From JAHTBL01 sp038532735 (GTDB lineage: Bacteria; Pseudomonadota; Alphaproteobacteria; Rhodobacterales; Rhodobacteraceae): a stretch of DNA of 64,000 nucleotides. A program made the position numbers and the translations under genes. Of this stretch, positions 59,157-64,000 are shown in pieces. Position 1 is the stretch's first letter, and every line of letters starts with the position of its first letter. Under the pieces are notes generated by a model, which made no database searches, was not told the origin of the DNA, and saw only the letters and a list, made by a program, of their open reading frames with translations. The stretch is taken from NCBI GenBank assembly GCA_038532735.1, contig JBCBAC010000006.1, forward strand, positions 1 to 64,000, given 5' to 3'.

Positions 59157-60074
59157 TCATTCGGCAGCGGGCACCGGTTTGGCAGCCTTTCGCTGCGCCG
59201 GATGCAGCGAGGTTCCCAAAATGTGATCGGCCTTGTGAATGACCTGCCCGGCCCGCCCGACGATCAACGGGTCTGGCTCTTTCACAACCTTCAGGTCCTT
59301 GCCGGGATATTCAAGACTGTTGAGGAATTGCATCATGCAATTCAAACGCGCGCGTTTCTTATCGTTGGACTTGATAACGGTCCACGGCGCATCGGCGGTG
59401 TCTGTGTAGAAGAACATCGCCTCTTTAGCCTCGGTATAATCGTCCCACTTGTTCAGGCTGGCCTTGTCAATCGGGCTCAGCTTCCACTGCTTGAGCGGGT
59501 CTTCGGCGCGGCTGTCAAAGCGGCGCTTTTGCTCGTCGCGCGTGACCGAGAACCAGTATTTATACATCTGAATGCCCGAGTTTACGAACATCCGTTCCAG
59601 CTCAGGCGTCTGGCGCATGAATTCCAAATACTCGCCGGGCTCGCAAAAACCCATTACGCGCTCTACGCCCGCGCGGTTATACCAGCTGCGGTCATAGAGA
59701 ACCATTTCGCCCTTGGTCGGCAGATGATCCACATAGCGCTGGAAATACCACTGGCCGCGCTCTTCATCGGTGGGTTTGTTCAAAGCGACGACACGAGCGG
59801 CACGCGGGTTCAAATGCTCCGTAAAGCGCTTGATGGTGCCGCCCTTGCCCGCTGCATCACGCCCCTCGAACAGAAGCACAAACTTCTGCCCTGTCTCCTG
59901 CGCCCACAGCTGAACCTTCAGCAATTCCGCCTGCAATTTCGCCTTCTGCACTTCATAAGATCGTCGCGACAGCTTTGTATCATAGGGATATCGCCCTGTT
60001 TCAAAGGCATCGCCCTGCTGTGCTGGTGCAACAGGTTTAATCACGGGCTTCTTGGCGGAACTGGGGGTGGCCAT
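59157..60074 (-). CDS. ppk2: Polyphosphate kinase 2 (class I)
   Basis: 305-aa polyphosphate:NDP phosphotransferase. The Walker A-like motif is FEGRDAAGKGGTIKRFTEHL, the Walker B/lid region is LYDRSWYNRAGVERVMGFC, and VARLNCMMQFLNSLEY-type helices complete the fold. The short length and basic Lys/Pro tails fit class I PPK2. It is a single gene with no exopolyphosphatase beside it. It can make nucleoside triphosphates from polyphosphate or the reverse. Confidence 0.93.
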   Translation of the reverse strand: MATPSSAKKPVIKPVAPAQQGDAFETGRYPYDTKLSRRSYEVQKAKLQAELLKVQLWAQETGQKFVLLFEGRDAAGKGGTIKRFTEHLNPRAARVVALNKPTDEERGQWYFQRYVDHLPTKGEMVLYDRSWYNRAGVERVMGFCEPGEYLEFMRQTPELERMFVNSGIQMYKYWFSVTRDEQKRRFDSRAEDPLKQWKLSPIDKASLNKWDDYTEAKEAMFFYTDTADAPWTVIKSNDKKRARLNCMMQFLNSLEYPGKDLKVVKEPDPLIVGRAGQVIHKADHILGTSLHPAQRKAAKPVPAAE

Positions 60075-60157
60075 GTCTGTCTCCTTGTCGTAGCGACAGA
60101 CCGTTAGCCGATTTATGACCGGTCTACTTTGCGCTAGATCAAGTGAGGCAGAATGCC

Positions 60158-60985
60158 TCAGAGCGGAGAAAAGCCGTCGAGATCATGCTCGTCAATGAGC
60201 TTGTTATACGTGTCGCGATAACGCGGATGCCCGCTGCGCGCAGCATAGGAGCCCGCGATCACAGCAGGACGCAATTGGCTCGCGTCGCCTTGGCACAACG
60301 CCAAAAGCCGCCGGATATGGCGCTGGTCATCCCGGCGGGCACGCAGGCCAGTGTAGATGTCACGCGGCTCAACGCCCGCGCCCATTGCACTGTCGAGCAA
60401 GGTCCAGAGCACCCCGTACCGTAGCAACCTGGCCTCGGCCTCTGGCGCAAGGTAGCGGGCGCGCAAGATCTGCGCATCACCGTAAGGGGCAACCCCGTCC
60501 GCGTTCGTCGGATCATGCAACCAGACCAGCCGCGACGCCGCCATCAGGTTCTCCGGCTGCGGCAGATACCGCATCTCTGGCGATTGTGCAGGGGCTTTGG
60601 GTGTCACGCTCACAATCCGCGCACCGGGTGCGGAAAGCGCATAACAGAGCGCTGCGTATCCGCCATCCTCATCGCCATAAAATAGCGTCTGCTCAAAGGG
60701 ATCAAACACCCCGCCATCCACACAGCGATCAAAAAACGCAATCACTGCATCCGCCCGAAAATCATGGCCCGCCTCGGCGACAATCGTCAGCAGCGACCAA
60801 CCGCGGTGACGCGCCTGCGCTTCCAAAGGCGAATGATGTTGATTGGCGTCCATCCCCTTGGGGGCGGTTGCAAAATGCACGAGAAGCTCAGTGCCTTGAC
60901 CCGTGAACCGTGCATGGTGATGCGCCCCCAAAGGACCAGTCAGGCTGGCAGGATCAAGATTAAAATTCCGCTGGCTCACACTCAT
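60158..60985 (-). CDS. Rhodobacterales alpha/beta-fold protein often labelled PAPS reductase, function unknown
   Basis: 275-aa cytoplasmic protein. GWSLLTIVAEAGHDFRADAV and TLFYGDEDGGYAALCYALSA then PGARIVSVTPKA resemble a strand-elbow-helix of an alpha/beta-hydrolase-like fold, but the expected Ser/Cys nucleophile is replaced by Glu/Asp (GDEDGG). Similar proteins are sometimes annotated as PAPS reductase; I see no such motif, so that label is not used. Transcribed toward ppk2. Confidence 0.6.
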   Translation of the reverse strand: MSVSQRNFNLDPASLTGPLGAHHHARFTGQGTELLVHFATAPKGMDANQHHSPLEAQARHRGWSLLTIVAEAGHDFRADAVIAFFDRCVDGGVFDPFEQTLFYGDEDGGYAALCYALSAPGARIVSVTPKAPAQSPEMRYLPQPENLMAASRLVWLHDPTNADGVAPYGDAQILRARYLAPEAEARLLRYGVLWTLLDSAMGAGVEPRDIYTGLRARRDDQRHIRRLLALCQGDASQLRPAVIAGSYAARSGHPRYRDTYNKLIDEHDLDGFSPL

Positions 60986-61186
60986 CTCATTTCACTCGTT
61001 ACGCGTTGTCCGGCAAGGCTCCTGCAGAGCCGCAACACGCTTTTTGCCTCTTATCCGAGCGGTGATATAACGTCAAAATATGGCGGACGCAGGGCAGGAT
61101 TGGACCCTTCCCGTGCCGATCCATCTTCCCCCGCCCCCGCAAACCTGCTTTATTGGGAAAAACCCTTAAGAATAAGAGCAGCTGCC

Positions 61187-63148
61187 ATGGCCGACGACCT
61201 TCTTTCCGGCACTCCGGATCCGACCGATTACGACGCCTCCTCCATCGAGGTGCTTGAGGGGCTGGAGCCCGTCCGCAAACGCCCCGGCATGTATATCGGC
61301 GGGACGGATGAACGCGCGTTGCATCATATGGTGGCCGAAGTGCTCGACAACTCCATGGACGAGGCGGTGGCCGGCCATGCCAACCGGATCGAGGTTGAGT
61401 TGCACGCCGACTACGCCCTGACCGTGCGCGATAACGGGCGCGGCATCCCGATTGATCCGCATCCGAAGTTCCCCGACAAATCCGCGCTGGAGGTGATCCT
61501 TTGCACCTTGCATGCAGGCGGCAAGTTCTCGGGCAAGGCATATCAAACATCGGGCGGCCTGCATGGCGTCGGGGCATCCGTGGTCAACGCACTTTCCGAC
61601 AGCATGGTCGTGCAGGTCGCGCGCAACAAGGAAGTCTATGAGCAGCGCTTTTCACGCGGCATCCCTTTGGGCGGGGTCGAGAAGGTCGGCGCGGCCCCCA
61701 ATCGTCGCGGCACCACGGTGACCTTCCACGCCGACGAGCAAATCTTCGGCAAACACCGCTTCAAGCCCGCGCGGCTGTTCAAATCGATCAGATCCAAAGC
61801 CTACCTCTTCTCCGGTGTCGAAATCCGCTGGAAGTCCGAGATTGACGATGGCGAAACCCCGACGGAGGCCACCTTTCACTTCCCCGGCGGCCTGTCGGAT
61901 TACCTGAACGAGACGCTGGGCAGCGCCTCCACCTATGCCGATCAGCCCTTCGCGGGCACCGTCGATTTTCAGGAGAAATTCAATACCCCCGGCAAGGTCG
62001 AATGGGCAATCAATTGGACGCCCTCGCGCGATGGCTTCATCCAGAGCTACTGTAACACCGTGCCCACACCCGAAGGCGGCACACATGAGGCAGGCTTCTG
62101 GGCGGCGATCCTAAAGGGCATCCGTGCCTATGGTGAATTGATAAATAATCGCAAAGCAGGCCAGATCACACGTGATGATTTGATCACCGGCGGCTGCGCG
62201 CTGGTGTCTTGCTTTATTCGCGAGCCAGAGTTTGTTGGCCAGACCAAAGACCGCCTGGCCACGGTCGAGGCGCAAAAACTGGTCGAGAACGCTGTGCGCG
62301 ATCACTTCGACAACTGGCTGGCGGCAGATACGAAATCCGCCGGCGCGATACTCGATTTTCTGGTACTGCGCGCGGAGGAACGCCTCCGCCGTCGTCAGGA
62401 AAAGGAGACCGCCCGCAAATCCGCCACCAAGAAGCTGCGCCTGCCCGGCAAGCTGGTCGATTGCTCGGCCACCAACCGCGACGGCACCGAGTTGTTCATC
62501 GTCGAGGGGGACAGCGCCGGCGGCTCCGCCAAGATGGCACGGGACCGGAAGACCCAGGCGTTGCTGCCCCTGCGCGGCAAAATCCTGAACGTGCTGGGAG
62601 CTGCGTCGTCCAAGCTCGGCTCGAACGCCGAAATCAGTGATTTGACCCAAGCGCTTGGCGTAGGCCTCGGCACCCGCTTCAACGTCGACGATCTGCGCTA
62701 CGACAAGATCATCATCATGACCGACGCCGATGTCGACGGCGCGCATATCGCGTCACTGTTAATGACGTTCTTCTTCACCCAAATGCGCCCGATGATCGAC
62801 GCGGGTCACCTGTATCTGGCCTGCCCGCCGCTTTTCCGCCTGACCCAAGGCGCCAAGCGGGTCTATTGTCTGGACGAGGTCGAGCGGGACGAGTGGCTTG
62901 AGAAAGGTCTGGGCGGCAAAGGCAAAATTGACGTCAGCCGCTTCAAGGGTCTGGGTGAGATGGACGCGAAGGACCTCAAAGAGACCACGATGGACCCCGC
63001 CTCCCGCAAACTGATCCGCGTGACGATTGACGAGGACGAACCGGGAGAAACGGGTGATCTGGTCGAGCGTCTGATGGGTAAGAAGCCCGAGATGCGGTTC
63101 CAGTATATCCAGGCGAACGCGCAGTTCGTTGAGGAGTTGGATGTTTGA
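61187..63148 (+). CDS. parE: DNA topoisomerase IV subunit B
   Basis: 653-aa type IIA topoisomerase ATPase/TOPRIM subunit. It has the GHKL ATPase motifs EVLDNSMDEAVAGHA and DNGRGIPIDPHPKFP, then GGLHGVGASVVNAL; the TOPRIM motif FIVEGDSAGGSAKMARDRKT with the acidic DADVDGAHI; and the ParE-type C-terminus RFKGLGEMDAKDLKETTMDP. Length about 650 aa and KLRLPGKLVDCSATNRD indicate ParE rather than GyrB (about 800 aa). The longer open frame from 60764 is rejected. A truncated frame and an IS66 element follow. Confidence 0.95.
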   Translation: MADDLLSGTPDPTDYDASSIEVLEGLEPVRKRPGMYIGGTDERALHHMVAEVLDNSMDEAVAGHANRIEVELHADYALTVRDNGRGIPIDPHPKFPDKSALEVILCTLHAGGKFSGKAYQTSGGLHGVGASVVNALSDSMVVQVARNKEVYEQRFSRGIPLGGVEKVGAAPNRRGTTVTFHADEQIFGKHRFKPARLFKSIRSKAYLFSGVEIRWKSEIDDGETPTEATFHFPGGLSDYLNETLGSASTYADQPFAGTVDFQEKFNTPGKVEWAINWTPSRDGFIQSYCNTVPTPEGGTHEAGFWAAILKGIRAYGELINNRKAGQITRDDLITGGCALVSCFIREPEFVGQTKDRLATVEAQKLVENAVRDHFDNWLAADTKSAGAILDFLVLRAEERLRRRQEKETARKSATKKLRLPGKLVDCSATNRDGTELFIVEGDSAGGSAKMARDRKTQALLPLRGKILNVLGAASSKLGSNAEISDLTQALGVGLGTRFNVDDLRYDKIIIMTDADVDGAHIASLLMTFFFTQMRPMIDAGHLYLACPPLFRLTQGAKRVYCLDEVERDEWLEKGLGGKGKIDVSRFKGLGEMDAKDLKETTMDPASRKLIRVTIDEDEPGETGDLVERLMGKKPEMRFQYIQANAQFVEELDV

Positions 63149-63318
63149 ACGCAGAAGAACTCCACTAGCGCTGTCTGTTGCAACAAACGATATCGCGCCA
63201 ATCACCTTCAACCTACAGCTGAAGGACCTAAACCGGTTACTCAAAGATACACCTGAAGAAGCATTGCTAGTGGAACTAGTAGACGCTCATTTCTTTATGA
63301 GCCAAGTGCTTGGCAATA
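63141..63318 (+). pseudogene. Possible small gene cut by the IS66 element
   Basis: The ATG at 63141 overlaps the end of parE by 8 bp and has GAGGAG at 63132-63137. The frame (MFERRRTPLALSVATNDIAP, then ITFNLQLKDLNRLLK) runs about 60 codons to the IS terminus at 63319 and then into IS sequence, stopping at 63353. It may be the start of a disrupted gene or chance. No family recognised. Confidence 0.3.
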
Positions 63319-64000
63319 GTAAGCGGTGCGCCGGTCACACGGGCTTGACGTAGTTCCAGGGCAATAGCTCTTTGATGTCGGCTTGTTTGTGCCCGCCAGC
63401 AATGGCTGTGAGAACGGCTGACAGATAGGCGTGAGGTTCGATCCCGTTGAGCTTGCAGGTCTCGATCAGGGACGCGATGACGGCCCAGTTTTGGGCACCT
63501 GCATCGTGGCCCGCGAAGAGCGCGTTTTTGCGGTTCAGGGCAATGGGCCGGATGGTGCGCTCGACGGCGTTGTTATCGAGTTCGATGCGGCCATCGTTGA
63601 GGAAGAGGATCAGTCCGTCCCAGTATTTTGCGGTGTATTTCAAGGCCTCCCCCGTCGGCGATTTGGCCGAGACCCGGGCGCGGTTCTGGGCGAGCCAGAG
63701 TTCGAAGGCGTCGATGATGGGTTTTGAGCGCTCTTGCCGTGCGGCGTGACGTTGGTCGGCGCTCAGGCCGCGCAGGTCTTTTTCGATGCGGTAGAGCGCC
63801 TGGATTTGGGCCAGACCTTCCTGCGCGATTGGGGCAGCGCCAGATTGGGTGACATCATGCAGTTTGCGGCGGGCATGGGCCCAACAATAGGCCAGCCTCA
63901 CATCCTGTGCGGGCCGTTTGAGCAGGCGGTTGTAGCCAGCGTAGCCGTCCACCTACAAGGTGCCGCTGAAGCCTTTCAAGATATTGTCCGCATGCTGGCC
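63319..64000. mobile_element. IS66-family element, right-hand part cut by the window edge
   Basis: The terminus begins GTAAGCGGTGCGCCGGTC, a typical IS66-like end. Sixteen bases inside lies the stop of the transposase, read on the minus strand. The other end, tnpA/tnpB and the target duplication are outside the window. The insertion is about 170 bp after parE. Confidence 0.8.
63335..64000 (-). pseudogene. IS66 transposase (TnpC) C-terminal part with in-frame amber codon
   Basis: The frame on the minus strand reads GQHADNILKGFSGTL, TAG, VDGYAGYNRLLKRPAQD and continues to the normal C-terminus (LDNNAVERTIRPIALNRKNA, then WAVIASLIETCKLNGIEPH). The TAG (63953-63955) stands where IS66 transposases have Gln (GTLQVDGYAGY), so one CAG-to-TAG change explains it. 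The DDE-region residues downstream look intact. Unless suppressed, the transposase is inactive. Confidence 0.8.

Noticed and set aside
60158..60985. PAPS reductase annotation
   Set aside because: No PAPS-binding or catalytic Cys motif is visible; only the alpha/beta pattern is supported.
60764..61186. Long extension upstream of parE
   Set aside because: The extra 141 residues have no ParE similarity and overlap the divergent 275-aa gene; MADDLLSGTPDP is the normal start region.

Overview
The window looks like a chromosomal segment of a marine alphaproteobacterium of the Rhodobacterales (Roseobacter group). The basis is inference from gene content: high GC, a PhaR-phasin-PhaC-PhaZ polyhydroxyalkanoate block, a class I PPK2, an LdtR-type MarR regulator, DUF2842 beside purA, Hint-domain proteins, and an acidic protein with an N-terminus I associate with this order. 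No rRNA, tRNA, CRISPR array or prophage was seen. The only mobile element is an IS66-type sequence at the right edge, and no gene-free stretch exceeds about 300 bases.

Layout. 0-2.9 kb: two tandem Tat-exported L,D-transpeptidases, a DMT permease and thiamine pyrophosphokinase. 3-9.1 kb: a 650-aa acidic protein and housekeeping genes purA, secG and pyrG. 9.1-13.1 kb: PhzF-like protein, K+/H+ antiporter, TerB-like protein and a PhnD-like binding protein. 13.2-23.9 kb: a HisP-type ABC importer run into two glutamine-synthetase-like ligases, a class I amidotransferase and a PuuB-like oxidase, followed by two PLP aminotransferases. This resembles a gamma-glutamyl-amine (Puu-like) catabolic route without a local aldehyde dehydrogenase. 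24-25.7 kb: a Hint-domain protein and an unknown membrane protein. 25.7-30.2 kb: phaR, phaP, phaC and divergent phaZ, with two PhaR-type operators before phaP.

30.3-42.5 kb is a leftward accessory block: two alpha/beta hydrolases, a MetE-like protein, two tandem LysM plus solute-binding proteins, and a LacI-controlled catabolic cluster (SnoaL-like protein, LacI, SDR, M15-like protein, second SnoaL-like protein, HisD/HpsN-like dehydrogenase, GPH-family symporter). Two LacI-type operators fit regulation by the local LacI protein. The substrate is unknown, so this is the best candidate for an undescribed pathway. 42.5-46.5 kb: an ArsR-SRPBCC regulator with a large palindromic operator, a MAPEG protein, thrS and a degenerate Hint protein.

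46.6-49.2 kb is a bufferin-type RiPP operon: DUF2282 precursor with four cysteines, DUF692/MNIO enzyme, DUF2063 partner and DoxX protein. The remainder (49.2-63.1 kb) is mostly housekeeping: cold-shock protein, a small protein behind a third PhaR-like box, folA-thyA, glyoxalase, ldtR, sdhE, an XRE regulator, aspartate aminotransferase, a MATE pump, a NicO/DUF1007 metal exporter pair, ppk2 and parE. An IS66 element with an amber codon in its transposase follows.

Several starts were moved inward from the longest open frame. One ABC permease appears to start at ATT. A dispersed repeat of about 33 bp occurs at four or five gene ends and once supplies a start codon.
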